A stretch of DNA of 64,000 nucleotides from Devosia sp. A16 (lineage in GTDB: Bacteria; Pseudomonadota; Alphaproteobacteria; Rhizobiales; Devosiaceae): positions 1,837,501-1,901,500 of the forward strand of contig NZ_CP012945.1 of NCBI RefSeq assembly GCF_001402915.1, read 5' to 3'. This document shows, piece by piece, positions 1 to 9,354 of the stretch. The notes beneath the pieces were generated by a model. The model was not told the origin of the DNA and ran no database searches. It saw only the letters and a list, made by a program, of their open reading frames with translations. A program made the translations under genes and the position numbers. Positions within the stretch are counted from its first letter, which is position 1; each line of letters begins with the position of its first letter.

Positions 1-4
1 CAGA

Positions 5-637
5 CTAGTGAGACGCCCCGGTGGGGGCAAGCTTTGACGTGCCGGCAAATCGAGCGGCAGTGACCGCCAGCCAGAGCATGAAGCCGCCGATCGTCAGACG
101 CTCGAGCAGCCCCGCGATCGGCCACCCGGTCGCCGTCGCAACCCCGGCGACCGCCCCCGACAGGGTGATGACCAGCAGGCAGAGGGCACAGAACCTCGCC
201 ATCCGGCGGTCTCCGGCGCGGCGCCAGGCAATAGCGGACAACAGCACGGCGACGATCGTCGATATGCTGGCCACCGCAGCGAGCCCCAGATGCACGACGC
301 CATGCGCCGATATCGGCACCCCCCGCATGTCCATGGCAAACGGCCACATCAGCAGCCCGGCGCCGGCCGTCACCATGAGGGTGGCAAAGACCGGTCGCCA
401 GTTGCGTCCGGCCAAGCTCCAGCCGACGCCGGCAAAGGCCGCGAGCAGCAGGTTGTAGAGGCCGAAGCCGGCCTCGATCCACCTGATGCTGGGGCGTCCG
501 GCCGCGGTGAGGGCGCTGATCGGGTCGGCCACCGGATCATATCCGGGCAGCACCGCCCCGGCGGCCAGCACAGTGACGACATAGAGCAGCGGCGCTGCGA
601 TGCCTCCCCACAGCGCAAGATGTTCGAGGCGGCTCAA
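5..637 (-). CDS. DUF998-type integral membrane protein
   Basis: The 210-residue protein is almost entirely hydrophobic, with about six membrane segments (roughly residues 10-30, 50-75, 85-105, 115-140, 150-175 and 180-200) and no catalytic motif that I recognise. The pattern, with an early GYDP..DPISALTA segment and a GLYNLL segment, fits the DUF998 family of bacterial membrane proteins of unknown function. I chose a TTG start that overlaps the stop of the upstream stress-protein gene in the sequence TTGA, which suggests translational coupling. It is the last gene of an operon running from the box at 1684. The function is not known; the family assignment is by pattern only. Confidence 0.6.
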   Translation of the reverse strand: MSRLEHLALWGGIAAPLLYVVTVLAAGAVLPGYDPVADPISALTAAGRPSIRWIEAGFGLYNLLLAAFAGVGWSLAGRNWRPVFATLMVTAGAGLLMWPFAMDMRGVPISAHGVVHLGLAAVASISTIVAVLLSAIAWRRAGDRRMARFCALCLLVITLSGAVAGVATATGWPIAGLLERLTIGGFMLWLAVTAARFAGTSKLAPTGASH

Positions 638-1464
638 TGCGACACCAGCACCGGCACGGGGGCCGAGCTCAGGACTTCGCGGGTCGCCCCACCGAGCAGC
701 CACTCGCGCAGCCGCGAATGGCCATAGGCTCCCATGACGATGAGATGCGCGGCAGTCCTCGCGGCCTCGTTGAGAATGGCGGCGCCGGTGTTGGTCCAGC
801 CATCGATGATGTGGACGTCGGCCTTGATGCCGTGCCGGCTCAGGTAGCGACCGACATCCTCGTCCGGCGCGTTGCCCTGCTCCTCGGGCGCGCCGAGGGC
901 TTCGTCGACGATGGCGACGACCACCGACTTCGCGCGCTTCAGCAACGGCATCGCATCGGCGACGGCGCGGGCCGCCTCAGGGGTGTTCTTCCAGGCAAGC
1001 AGCACGTTCTCGCAGACGGAGCGGCGCTGGTACGACGGCGGCACGAACAGGCAGGGCCGACCCGACTGGAACAGCACCGCCTCTTCGATCGCCTGTGCCT
1101 TGTCCGGATCGCCGTAGGGGCGTGTCCCGACGAACAGGTCGGACTGGCGTACCAGGTTCGACATCGCCTCGCCCGCCTGGCGCGGATAGACGTCGAGCCG
1201 CCTCACCTCATAGGGCAGGCCGAACCGGCGAAGGTCTTGATCGGCCGCCTTGACCGCTGCCTCGGCTTCGGCCTCGGACTGCGCCACCAGTCGCCGCAGG
1301 AAGGCCGAGCCGCTCGGATCGGTGATGGCGAGCACCTCGGGCAATTGGTGCAGGTAGATCCCGGTCAGACGCGCATCCAGTGTCCGCGCAACTGCCGCAG
1401 CCTCGCCGATACGGAAGGCGTCCTCGCCCGAGCCGGTCAGGTGAATGGCGATATCGTTGATCAC
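634..1464 (-). CDS. Tandem universal stress protein (UspA family)
   Basis: This 276-residue protein consists of two Usp folds in tandem, a usual length for double-domain UspA proteins. The first domain starts INDIAIHLTG and the second near residue 150 (VLLAWKNTPEAARAV). The C-terminal nucleotide-site segment GAYGHSRLREWLLGG resembles G-2X-G-9X-G but has Gly where ATP-binding members have Ser/Thr. The GTG start follows AGAGG and aligns with the start of the paralogue at 33636-34448 (TTG ATC AAG GAT there, GTG ATC AAC GAT here). It lies 8 nt after a small membrane protein gene and is probably driven by the same box at 1684. It is probably a cytoplasmic stress or dormancy factor; its exact role is unknown. 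Confidence 0.85.
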   Translation of the reverse strand: MINDIAIHLTGSGEDAFRIGEAAAVARTLDARLTGIYLHQLPEVLAITDPSGSAFLRRLVAQSEAEAEAAVKAADQDLRRFGLPYEVRRLDVYPRQAGEAMSNLVRQSDLFVGTRPYGDPDKAQAIEEAVLFQSGRPCLFVPPSYQRRSVCENVLLAWKNTPEAARAVADAMPLLKRAKSVVVAIVDEALGAPEEQGNAPDEDVGRYLSRHGIKADVHIIDGWTNTGAAILNEAARTAAHLIVMGAYGHSRLREWLLGGATREVLSSAPVPVLVSH

Positions 1465-1472
1465 GCCGACCT

Positions 1473-1631
1473 CTATTGCGCGACGAAGTGGCTGCCGATG
1501 AAATAGGGCCAGATGAACAGGGCGAGCACGCCCATCCAGAACTGCAGCTTCAGGTAGCCGATGGTGAAGAGCCAACCGGCAAACCACAGCGCGCCAAGCG
1601 AGCTGTGCTGTGTGACCTGTATCCGTTCCAT
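1473..1631 (-). CDS. Small membrane protein, 52 aa, first gene of a Usp operon
   Basis: The 52-residue protein begins MERIQVTQHSS and then has a Trp-rich hydrophobic stretch (residues 13-45) that could make one or two membrane passes, ending HFVAQ. The ATG has a purine-rich AGGCTCAC-type leader and sits 59.5 nt from the centre of the FNR/FixK-type box at 1684. It is followed 8 nt later by the universal stress protein gene, so the two are probably co-transcribed. I do not recognise a family. A similar arrangement of a tiny membrane protein beside a Usp recurs at 28435-28569. Confidence 0.55.
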   Translation of the reverse strand: MERIQVTQHSSLGALWFAGWLFTIGYLKLQFWMGVLALFIWPYFIGSHFVAQ

Positions 1632-1683
1632 GTGAGCCTCCAAACCGTCTGAGCGCATGTTGTCCAGACACGGGCTGCCGGAT

Positions 1684-1697
1684 TTGATTTCCGTCAA
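1684..1697 (-). promoter_or_regulatory. FNR/FixK-type box
   Basis: TTGATTTCCGTCAA matches TTGA-N6-TCAA. Its centre is 59.5 nt upstream of the small membrane protein start at 1631, and it overlaps the stop codon of the flavodoxin gene. Confidence 0.75.
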
Positions 1698-2182
1698 ACC
1701 GCGGCTCCGGCTCTCAGTCGGCCGGCGAATTCGGCGATCTTCTCGCTCAGGGCAGGACCGCGCACCTCCTCCTCGCGGAAGATCCGGCTTGCCTGCCCCT
1801 TCGATCCGGCGGCGACCTGCATCTCGGCCAGGGCCGGCTCGGGCGGCGAGCTGGGGCTGGTGCCGCGACAGGTAAGAAAGACGGCGGTGGCGTCTGCCGC
1901 CGGCAGCTTCTGCATCGCGCTCAGCACCGGCGGCGCCGCGCGCGCCGCCCAGACCGGGCCGCCGACCACCACCAGGTCGTAATGCGCATCGCGGGGCGCG
2001 ACGACGGTCACGCGTGGACGGTGCCGTGTGAAGATGTCCCAGGCCATGGCGACGGGCCCATACCAGGCGAGGTACGTCTGGCAGGTGATCTCGGCCAGTT
2101 CGGCGCCCAGTTGCTCGGCGAGCGCCCTCGCAACCTTCTGCGTGTTCCCGGTATTGGAGTAATAGAGCACCAGCGCTGTCAT
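1694..2182 (-). CDS. Flavodoxin-family protein
   Basis: This 162-residue protein has the flavodoxin phosphate-binding loop near the N terminus (YSNTGNTQKVA, residues 8-18), a central VVVGGPVWAARAAPP segment where the FMN ring would sit, and a C-terminal LSEKIAEFAGRL helix. It is a likely FMN-binding electron carrier or small quinone/flavin reductase in the cytoplasm. The ATG has GGGAAG upstream. The box at 2235 is centred 59.5 nt upstream, shared with or divergent to the acetyltransferase gene on the other strand. Its redox partner is not evident from the sequence. Confidence 0.8.
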   Translation of the reverse strand: MTALVLYYSNTGNTQKVARALAEQLGAELAEITCQTYLAWYGPVAMAWDIFTRHRPRVTVVAPRDAHYDLVVVGGPVWAARAAPPVLSAMQKLPAADATAVFLTCRGTSPSSPPEPALAEMQVAAGSKGQASRIFREEEVRGPALSEKIAEFAGRLRAGAAV

Positions 2183-2234
2183 CTTCGGTCTTCCCGCGTT
2201 TCACCCACGGGAGCACGGCTCATCGCAGCCCGGC

Positions 2235-2248
2235 TTGATCTGGCTCAA
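2235..2248. promoter_or_regulatory. FNR/FixK-type box between divergent genes
   Basis: TTGATCTGGCTCAA lies 59.5 nt (centre to start) before the flavodoxin gene and 99.5 nt before the acetyltransferase gene. It is the reverse complement of the boxes at 23266 and 32841. Confidence 0.8.
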
Positions 2249-2340
2249 GTCGCAGGGGCGCCCGCCGTGAAAAGGAAGCCTGCAGTTCCTGCAAACGAGC
2301 GGATGGCTATTCGGCGACCGCTCTCATCCCAGCGGTAGAC

Positions 2341-5016
2341 ATGACCATTCGGAACCTCGAGCAGTGCTTTCGTCCCAAGTCCGTCGCCGTGGTGGGGGCC
2401 TCGCAACGTTCCCAATCGGTCGGCGCGATCGTGCTCCGCAATATCCGCGCTGGCGGGTTCGCGGGCGCCATCTACCCGGTCAATCCAAAATACGAGCAGA
2501 TCGAGGGCATGGCCTGCTACCGCAACGCCGCGCAACTGCCCGAAGCGCCCGACCTGGCGGTGATCGTGACCCCGCCCCGCGCCATACCCGGCGTGATTGG
2601 CGAGCTCGGCAGCCGCGGTTGCAAGGCGGCCGTGGTGATCACCGCCGGCGTCGACGCGACGAGTGGGCTCAGGCAGGCCATGCTGGACGCGGCCCGGCCG
2701 CACCTGATGCGTGTCGTCGGCCCCAACACCATCGGCATGCTGTCGCCGCTGGTTTCGCTCAACGCCAGTTTTGCGCATCTGCCGGCGATGGCCGGCCGGC
2801 TGGGCCTCATCTCGCAATCGGGCGCCATCGTCAGCTCGATCGTCGATTGGGCAGCCGCCGAGCGGCTCGGCTTCTCCCAGTTGATATCGCTGGGCGACAT
2901 GGCCGATGTCGATGTCGGTGACTGCCTCAACTGGCTGGCGATGGACGCGGCGACCTCGACCATCCTGATGTATCTGGAATCGGTGCCCGAACCGCGCAAG
3001 TTCATGTCCGCCGCGCGCGCCGCCGCCCGCCTCAAGCCGGTGATCGCGGTCAAGCCCGGCCGGCATGGCGAGGCGGCCCGGGCCGCGATGACCCATACCG
3101 GCGCCCTCACCGGCTCCGATGCGGTGATCGAGGCCGCGCTCGGCCGCGCCGGCGTCATCCGGGTGCGGAACCTCGAGCAACTGTTCTATGCCGCCGAGGT
3201 CACGACCCGCTTCCGGCCGCTGAAGTCCGGCCGTCTCGGCATCGTCACCAATGGCGGCGGCGCCGGCGTGCTCGCCGTCGACGACCTGCTCGATCTGGGC
3301 GGCAGCCTCGCGACCCTCGGGCCCCGAACGATCGCGACGCTCGATGCGGCGCTGCCGGCGACATGGTCGCATGCCAACCCGGTCGACATTATCGGAGACG
3401 CACCACCCGATCGTTACACCGCCGCCGTCTCGGCCGTCGCGGCCGACGCGGCGGTCGACGTGGTGCTGGCGATGAACTGCCCGACCGCCCTCTCCTCCCC
3501 GCTCGACGCCGCCCTGGCCGTCGCCGGGCTCGCCAGCAACGGCACGATCGCCGGCAAACCGACGATCGGCTGCTGGCTCGGCAAGCAGACGGCCGAACCT
3601 GCCAGAAGCGCCCTGCGCGAGCGGGGCATCGTGGCTGTCGACACGCCGGCCGCGGCCGCCCAGGCGGTGGATTTCCTCACTCGCTGGTCGCGACTGCGCG
3701 AGCGGCTGGAGCGTGTCCCCCCAAGCGCCGGCACCGTGCAGAGCGACGCCGAACCGGTGCGATGCATCCTCGGCCAGGTTGCGCGTGACGGCCGGACGGT
3801 GCTGACCGAGCCCGAGGCCAAGGCGGTGCTCGCCGCCTACGGCATACCGGTGCCGGAAACGCGGACGGCCACGACCGAACAGGAGGTGGCCGACATCGCC
3901 ACCGAGCTGCTCGGGCGGCACGACACCCTGGTGGTGAAGCTGCTGGCTCGGCAGGTCACCCACAAATCCGACATCGGCGGCGTGGTCCTCGACCTGACGA
4001 GCCCGGAGCTGGCGCGCAAGGCCGCGGCAGCAATCCGCGCCAGGGCTTCGGCAGCCGGGCTCGCGGCGTTCGAGGGGTTCACGGTGCAGCCGATGATCCG
4101 CCGGCGGCACGCCCACGAGCTGCTGGTGGGGCTCAACACCGATCCGGGCTTCGGGCCCGTCATCGTCTTCGGCGCCGGCGGGGTTTCGGTCGAAGTCGTG
4201 CGCGACACGGCAATGGGCCTGGTGCCGCTCGACGAGGTGCTGGCGGGCGACCTGATCGATGCGACCCGCATCTCGCGGCTCATGGCGGGCTATCGCGACC
4301 AGCCGCCGGCCGCGCGGCCGGCAGTGATAGCGGCGCTGCTCTCGCTCTCGCAACTGGCGATCGAGCAACCGGGCATCGTGGCGATCGACATCAATCCGCT
4401 GTTGGTCGACGAAAGCGGCGCCGTGGCGCTCGATGCCCGCATCGAGATCGCACCCGACCGGCTCGGCGAGCCCGGGCCCAACCGGCGGCTGGCAGTTCGC
4501 CCCTACCCCTCGGGCTGGGAGCAGCGTGTCGACTGCGCCGGCCGCCGCTTCAACATCCGCCCGATGCGACCCGCGGATGCGGCGCTCTATCCCAGATTCC
4601 TCGAACGCGTGACCGCCGAGGACCTGCGTTTGCGTTTCCTCACCCCGATGCGGACGCTCTCGCAGGAAATGATCATCCGGCTCAGCCAGCTCGACTACGA
4701 TCGCGACATCGCGTTCGTCGCGCTCGAAGCCCAAACGGGAGACCTCGCGGGCATCAGCCGGTTCGCCTCCGATCCCGACCACCTGAGCGCCGAGTTCGGC
4801 ATCATGGTGCGGAGCGACCTGCACGGATTGGGGCTGGGCACGGCGCTGATGCGCCAGTTGCTCGACTATGCCCGGGCGGATGGGCTCGCCACGATCGAGG
4901 GAATGATCCTGAGGGAGAATGGCACCATGCTCGACCTCGCCGCCCGCATGGGGTTCTCCCAGGTTCCCGACAGCGAGCCGAACGAAACCGTCAGGGTGAG
5001 GCTGCAGCTCGGCTAG
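2341..5016 (+). CDS. Pat/YfiQ-type protein: ADP-forming acyl-CoA synthetase-like with GNAT domain
   Basis: The 891-residue protein has the order CoA-binding domain (from about residue 10, SVAVVGAS), succinyl-CoA ligase-like domain (about 150-290), ATP-grasp-like domain (about 480-700) and a C-terminal GNAT acetyltransferase domain (about 735-891, with the acetyl-CoA loop LHGLGLGTALM). Proteins of this architecture acetylate lysines, classically acetyl-CoA synthetase. The HTGALTGSD segment at H252 lies where ADP-forming synthetases carry their active-site His, so residual ligase activity cannot be excluded. An acetyltransferase under a low-oxygen box would shut down acyl-CoA synthetases when respiration stops; that is inference. 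It ends 23 nt from the convergent groEL. Confidence 0.85.
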   Translation: MTIRNLEQCFRPKSVAVVGASQRSQSVGAIVLRNIRAGGFAGAIYPVNPKYEQIEGMACYRNAAQLPEAPDLAVIVTPPRAIPGVIGELGSRGCKAAVVITAGVDATSGLRQAMLDAARPHLMRVVGPNTIGMLSPLVSLNASFAHLPAMAGRLGLISQSGAIVSSIVDWAAAERLGFSQLISLGDMADVDVGDCLNWLAMDAATSTILMYLESVPEPRKFMSAARAAARLKPVIAVKPGRHGEAARAAMTHTGALTGSDAVIEAALGRAGVIRVRNLEQLFYAAEVTTRFRPLKSGRLGIVTNGGGAGVLAVDDLLDLGGSLATLGPRTIATLDAALPATWSHANPVDIIGDAPPDRYTAAVSAVAADAAVDVVLAMNCPTALSSPLDAALAVAGLASNGTIAGKPTIGCWLGKQTAEPARSALRERGIVAVDTPAAAAQAVDFLTRWSRLRERLERVPPSAGTVQSDAEPVRCILGQVARDGRTVLTEPEAKAVLAAYGIPVPETRTATTEQEVADIATELLGRHDTLVVKLLARQVTHKSDIGGVVLDLTSPELARKAAAAIRARASAAGLAAFEGFTVQPMIRRRHAHELLVGLNTDPGFGPVIVFGAGGVSVEVVRDTAMGLVPLDEVLAGDLIDATRISRLMAGYRDQPPAARPAVIAALLSLSQLAIEQPGIVAIDINPLLVDESGAVALDARIEIAPDRLGEPGPNRRLAVRPYPSGWEQRVDCAGRRFNIRPMRPADAALYPRFLERVTAEDLRLRFLTPMRTLSQEMIIRLSQLDYDRDIAFVALEAQTGDLAGISRFASDPDHLSAEFGIMVRSDLHGLGLGTALMRQLLDYARADGLATIEGMILRENGTMLDLAARMGFSQVPDSEPNETVRVRLQLG

Positions 5017-5039
5017 AGCGCCCGAACCTCCCCTTGGGC

Positions 5040-6668
5040 TCAGAAGTCGCCGGCCATTTCGGGAGCGGGCTCACGTGCCTTGGGCTCCTCCGGTCCCTCG
5101 GTCATGGTCGCCTCGGTCAGCAGCAGCGTGCTGGCGACGCTCACCGCGTTCTCGAGACCGACCCGCACCACCTTGGTGGGATCGACGATCCCCACCTGCA
5201 GCAGGTCGACATAGGCCTTTTTTGCCGCGTCGAACCCGATGGCCCCCGTGCTTTCGAGCATCCGCGAAACGACCACGCCGCCATCGACCGCAGAGTTCTC
5301 GGCGATCTGTCGCGCCGGCGCCTCGAGCGCTCGCCGCAGGATCTGCAGCCCGGTGCGCTCGTCGCCCTCGGCTGCCGCGATCTCGGCATCCACAGCCGGG
5401 GCGCAGCGCAGCAGCGCCAGCCCGCCACCGGGCACGATGCCCTCGGCCACGGCTGCCTTGGTGGCGCTGATCGCGTCGTCGAGCGCGTCCTTCCTGGCCT
5501 TCATCTCGGCCTCGGTGGCGGCGCCGACGCGGATGACGGCAACGCCGCCGGCCAGCTTGGCGAGCCGCTCCTCGAGTTTTTCCCGATCGTAGTCGCTGGT
5601 CGTCTTCTTGATTTCGCGGCGCAGTTGCTCCGCCCGCCCGGTGATCGCCGCCTTGCTGCCCTTGCCGCCCACGATGGTGGTCGAATCCTTGTCGACCACC
5701 ACCCGGGTGGCCTTGCCGAGCATCTCGATCGTGACGTTTTCGAGCTTGATGCCGAGATCGTGCGAGACGACCTGTCCCCCGGTGAGGGTGGCGATGTCCT
5801 CGAGCATGGCCTTGCGCCGATCGCCGAAGCCGGGCGCCTTGACCGCACAGTTGCGAAACGTGGCGCGCAGGGTGTTGACGATCAGCGTCGCCAGCGCCTC
5901 GCCCTCGACGTCTTCGGCCACGATGAGCAGTGGTGCGCCCGACTTGGCTACCGCTTCGAGCAGGCCCAGCAGGTCGGTGAGACCGCTTACCTTGCCGTCG
6001 ACGATCAGCACCAGGGCATCCTCGAGCACCGCTTCCATCCGCTCGGGATTGGTGACGAAATAGGGCGAGATGTAACCGCGGTCGAACTGCATGCCCTCGA
6101 CCACCTCAAGCGTGGTCTCGGTGGTCTTGGCCTCTTCGACGGTGATCACCCCCTCCTCGCCCACCTTGTCCATGGCGTCGGCGACGATCCTGCCGACATC
6201 GGCGTCGTTGTGCGCCGAGATTGCCGCCACCTGCGCCTTCTCCTCGCGATTGCGGATCGGGCGGGACAGCGCCTTGAGCGCCGCGATCGCGGTTTGCGCC
6301 CCGCGCTCGAGTCCGCGCTTGAGATCGACGGCACTGGCCCCGGCGACGACGTTCCGCACGCCATCGGCGAACATGGCATGCGCGAGAACGGTCGACGTGC
6401 TGGTGCCGTCGCCGACGATGTCGCCGGTCTTTTCTGCCGCCTGCCGGAGCATGCGCGCGCCCAGGTTCTCCTCGGCGTTCTTGAGGCTGAACTCCTTGGC
6501 GATGGTGACCCCGTCATTGCAGACGATCGGCGCGCCCCACTTCTTTTCGATGAGCACCGATTTCGAGCGCGGCCCCAGGGTAATGCTCACCGCATCGGCC
6601 AGTTGCGTGGCCCCCCGGAGGATCCGCTCGCGCGCTTCGGACCGAAACAGCACCTGCTTGTACGGCAT
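5040..6668 (-). CDS. groEL: 60-kDa chaperonin GroEL, solo copy
   Basis: The 542-residue protein is a full-length group I chaperonin with the ATP-site segments [27 protein letters not shown] and [11 protein letters not shown], and the equatorial GGGLALLR segment. There is no groES beside it. The C terminus ends [10 protein letters not shown] rather than the GGM repeat tail of housekeeping GroEL, which suggests a specialised paralogue. I chose MPYKQVLF because AGGGG precedes that ATG, and because the longer frame would run back through the regulatory box at 6757. The box at 6726 is centred 64.5 nt upstream. The housekeeping groESL operon is presumably elsewhere. Confidence 0.93.
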   Translation of the reverse strand: MPYKQVLFRSEARERILRGATQLADAVSITLGPRSKSVLIEKKWGAPIVCNDGVTIAKEFSLKNAEENLGARMLRQAAEKTGDIVGDGTSTSTVLAHAMFADGVRNVVAGASAVDLKRGLERGAQTAIAALKALSRPIRNREEKAQVAAISAHNDADVGRIVADAMDKVGEEGVITVEEAKTTETTLEVVEGMQFDRGYISPYFVTNPERMEAVLEDALVLIVDGKVSGLTDLLGLLEAVAKSGAPLLIVAEDVEGEALATLIVNTLRATFRNCAVKAPGFGDRRKAMLEDIATLTGGQVVSHDLGIKLENVTIEMLGKATRVVVDKDSTTIVGGKGSKAAITGRAEQLRREIKKTTSDYDREKLEERLAKLAGGVAVIRVGAATEAEMKARKDALDDAISATKAAVAEGIVPGGGLALLRCAPAVDAEIAAAEGDERTGLQILRRALEAPARQIAENSAVDGGVVVSRMLESTGAIGFDAAKKAYVDLLQVGIVDPTKVVRVGLENAVSVASTLLLTEATMTEGPEEPKAREPAPEMAGDF

Positions 6669-6725
6669 GGCCACATTCCCCTGCTGGATTTGCCGCCAGT
6701 GTGGCGTCAACGCGCCTGGCCGGTT

Positions 6726-6739
6726 TTGATCGGCATCAA
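6726..6739 (-). promoter_or_regulatory. FNR/FixK-type box for groEL
   Basis: TTGATCGGCATCAA is a perfect TTGAT-N4-ATCAA palindrome. Its centre is 64.5 nt upstream of the groEL start and 31 bp from the next box. Confidence 0.85.
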
Positions 6740-6756
6740 GTGGCATCCGGCGGAAC

Positions 6757-6770
6757 TTGACCTCGATCAA
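6757..6770 (+). promoter_or_regulatory. FNR/FixK-type box for the cation ATPase operon
   Basis: TTGACCTCGATCAA is centred 67.5 nt upstream of the GTG at 6831. The identical 14-mer occurs at 10356 and 20506. Confidence 0.8.
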
Positions 6771-6830
6771 CCGCCACGGCCCGCCCCACCCTAGGCTGCA
6801 TCGGCCGCCAACCGGCTGGGGAGCGATAAG

Positions 6831-9338
6831 GTGAACACGATCGAAATGGAGCTTCTATCCGGCCTGACCAGCGCCGAGGCCTGGCGCAGACTCGGCGTGT
6901 ATGGCCCCAACAGCCTGCCCTCCGCCCGTCCCCCGACGTTGCGGGATCGGCTGCTGCGCCTGGTGCGGGAGCCCATGCTGATCCTCCTGCTGCTGGCGGC
7001 GGCCATCTATTTCGTTCTCGGCAGCATGGCCGAGGGCATCATGCTGATGCTCTTCGCCCTGTTCAGCATCTCGCTGATGCTGATCCAGGAGCGGCGGAGC
7101 GAGGACGCCCTCGCCGCGCTGCGGCAGCTCGCCGCCCCGATTGCCCGGGTGAGGCGCGACGGCGAGGACATGCGCCTCCCCGCTGCAGACCTGGTGCCCG
7201 GGGATCTGGTCATTCTCAACGAAGGCGAGCGCGTCCCCGCCGATGGCGTCATGCTGTCGGCCACCCAGCTGGCCATCGACGAATCGCTGCTCACCGGGGA
7301 AAGCGTACCCGTGGACAAGACGGTGTCGCCCACCGGCAATCGGGTGTTCGGCAGCACGCTCGTCGTCAGCGGCCACGGTATCGCCCGCCTGACCGAAACC
7401 GGTTCACGCACCGAAACCGGCAAGCTCGGCTCGTCCCTCGCGCGCATCGTGCCCGAGCAAACGCACCTGCAGCAGGCGACAGGCCGGCTCGTCCGCATCT
7501 TCGGCATCCTGGCCCTTGTCGTGTGCGGCGGCCTGGCGGTCTATTACGGGCTGGCGCGGCAGGATTGGACGCAGGGCATCCTTTCCGGCATCGCGCTCGG
7601 CATGGCGATGCTGCCCGAGGAATTCCCGGTGGCGCTGGCCATCTTCCTCGCCATCGGCAGCTGGCGGTTGGCGCAGGTCGGCGTCCTGGTGCGGCGCGCC
7701 GCGGCCGTCGAGGCCCTCGGCGCGACGACCTGCCTGTGCGTCGACAAGACCGGCACCATCACCGAGAACCGCATGCAGCTGCGCTATCTCGACGACGGCG
7801 CGACGCGGCTCGACGCGCGGCAGAAAGCCGTGCTGCCGGCCAGCTTCGTGCCTCTGCTGCGATACGCCCGCTATGCCTCCCGCCGCGGCGGCTACGATCC
7901 GATGGATCTGGCAGTGTTCGACCTCGCGGACAGCGTGCTGGCATCGGACCTCGACGAAGGCTTCGGACTGGAGCGGGAATACGGGCTGACGACCGCCCTC
8001 CTGGCCGTTTCCCAGGCGTGGCGCGACAGCCATGGCCGGCTGTTGGTGGCCACCAAGGGCGCCCCCGAAGCGGTGCTCGGCATGTGCCCGATGCAGGCTG
8101 AGGACGCCGCCTCGATGCTGGACCGCGCCCACGAGCTGGCAAGGCGCGGGCTGCGGGTACTGGCGGTGGCGGAGGCCGACTGGGACGCTGAGGGGTTACC
8201 CGACGATCCGCGCCAGTTCGCTTTCCGCTGCCTGGGCCTCCTCGCCTTCGAGGACCCGGTGCGCGCCAGCGTGCCGGCTGCGGTGGCCGCCGCCCATGCA
8301 GCGGGCGTTCAGGTCAAGATGATCACCGGAGACTTTCCGGCCACCGCCCGCAGCATCGCTGCCGATGCCGGCATTCCTCACGCCGAAATCGTCACCGGCG
8401 AGCAACTGCAGGACGCCGGCCCTGACCAGCTGCAGCAATGGGCCCGCACGGTCAGCGTCTTCGCCCGGGTGCGGCCCGAGCAGAAGCTTCAGCTGGTCGA
8501 CGCGCTGCAGGCCAATGGCGAGACGGTCGCGATGACCGGGGACGGCGTCAACGACGCGCCGGCGCTCAGATCCGCCGACATCGGGATCGCCATGGGCAGG
8601 CGCGGCACCGATGTAGCGCGCGAGGCCGCCGGAATCGTGCTGCTCGACGAGGATTTTGGCCGCATCATCGAGGGAATCCGGCTGGGGCGTCGGATCTTCG
8701 ATAACCTGCGCAAGGTCATCATCTACATTGCTGCAGTGCACGTCCCCATCGCCGGACTGGGCTTTCTTCCCGTGGTCCTCGGCCTGCCCGTCATCATCTG
8801 GCCGCTCCATGTCGTGGTCCTGGAAATGGTCGTCGACTCGATGTCCTCGCTCGCCTTCGAGGACACGCCGCCGGAGCCCGACATCATGTGCCGTCCGCCG
8901 CGCCGGCGCAGCGAGAGCGTCGCCGCGCTGCCGCAGCTGTTCTATGGCCTCGCACAAGGCACGGCGGTGCTCGTCGCGGCGTTCGGCATCTATGCGGGCG
9001 CCCTGGCTATCGGAGTCGACACCGATGTCGCGCGAGCCATGACGATCGTGACCACCATCATCGGCAACCTCGGACTGGTGCTCAGCAACTCGAGCCAGCA
9101 CTCGCTGTTCACCGGTACCCTGCCCCGCCCGCAGCCATTGTTCGTACCCATTGCCGGCGCTACGCTGACCCTGATCGTGCTGGCCCTCTACGTTCCGGCG
9201 CTGCGCGGGATCTTCTATTTCGGCCTGCCTTCCGTGATCGAGCTGGCTGTCGCCGCCGCCGCTGCCCTGAGCGCCTTCGTCCTCGTAGAGGCCGGCAAAC
9301 TGCTGGCGCCGGTACGGCGGATCGTCGGCGCCTTCTGA
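6831..9338 (+). CDS. P2-type cation-translocating ATPase (Ca2+-ATPase-like)
   Basis: The 835-residue inner-membrane pump has the actuator TGES motif (near residue 155), the M4 ion-site motif PEEFP (262-266), the phosphorylation motif DKTGT with D305, and the hinge motif [11 protein letters not shown]. An N-terminal cation-ATPase helix and six C-terminal membrane segments complete the P2 layout. The PEEFP motif resembles the PEGLP of Ca2+ and Mn2+ pumps, but the transported ion is not certain. The GTG start follows GGGGAG. The gene leads an apparent operon: the alcohol dehydrogenase starts 16 nt after it. The box at 6757 is centred 67.5 nt upstream. Pumps of this kind often sit with universal stress genes in microaerobic regulons. 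Confidence 0.88.
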   Translation: MNTIEMELLSGLTSAEAWRRLGVYGPNSLPSARPPTLRDRLLRLVREPMLILLLLAAAIYFVLGSMAEGIMLMLFALFSISLMLIQERRSEDALAALRQLAAPIARVRRDGEDMRLPAADLVPGDLVILNEGERVPADGVMLSATQLAIDESLLTGESVPVDKTVSPTGNRVFGSTLVVSGHGIARLTETGSRTETGKLGSSLARIVPEQTHLQQATGRLVRIFGILALVVCGGLAVYYGLARQDWTQGILSGIALGMAMLPEEFPVALAIFLAIGSWRLAQVGVLVRRAAAVEALGATTCLCVDKTGTITENRMQLRYLDDGATRLDARQKAVLPASFVPLLRYARYASRRGGYDPMDLAVFDLADSVLASDLDEGFGLEREYGLTTALLAVSQAWRDSHGRLLVATKGAPEAVLGMCPMQAEDAASMLDRAHELARRGLRVLAVAEADWDAEGLPDDPRQFAFRCLGLLAFEDPVRASVPAAVAAAHAAGVQVKMITGDFPATARSIAADAGIPHAEIVTGEQLQDAGPDQLQQWARTVSVFARVRPEQKLQLVDALQANGETVAMTGDGVNDAPALRSADIGIAMGRRGTDVAREAAGIVLLDEDFGRIIEGIRLGRRIFDNLRKVIIYIAAVHVPIAGLGFLPVVLGLPVIIWPLHVVVLEMVVDSMSSLAFEDTPPEPDIMCRPPRRRSESVAALPQLFYGLAQGTAVLVAAFGIYAGALAIGVDTDVARAMTIVTTIIGNLGLVLSNSSQHSLFTGTLPRPQPLFVPIAGATLTLIVLALYVPALRGIFYFGLPSVIELAVAAAAALSAFVLVEAGKLLAPVRRIVGAF

Positions 9339-9354
9339 GCCCTGGAGGTTTGAA

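Noticed and set aside
2245-4824. 859-codon minus-strand open frame
   Set aside because: It lies antisense to the acetyltransferase gene, is Arg/His/Gly-rich like a high-GC shadow, and shows no domain or ribosome site.
6669-6770. Longer GroEL start at 6770
   Set aside because: The extra 34 codons run through both regulatory boxes and do not resemble GroEL; the MPYKQVLF start has a ribosome site.
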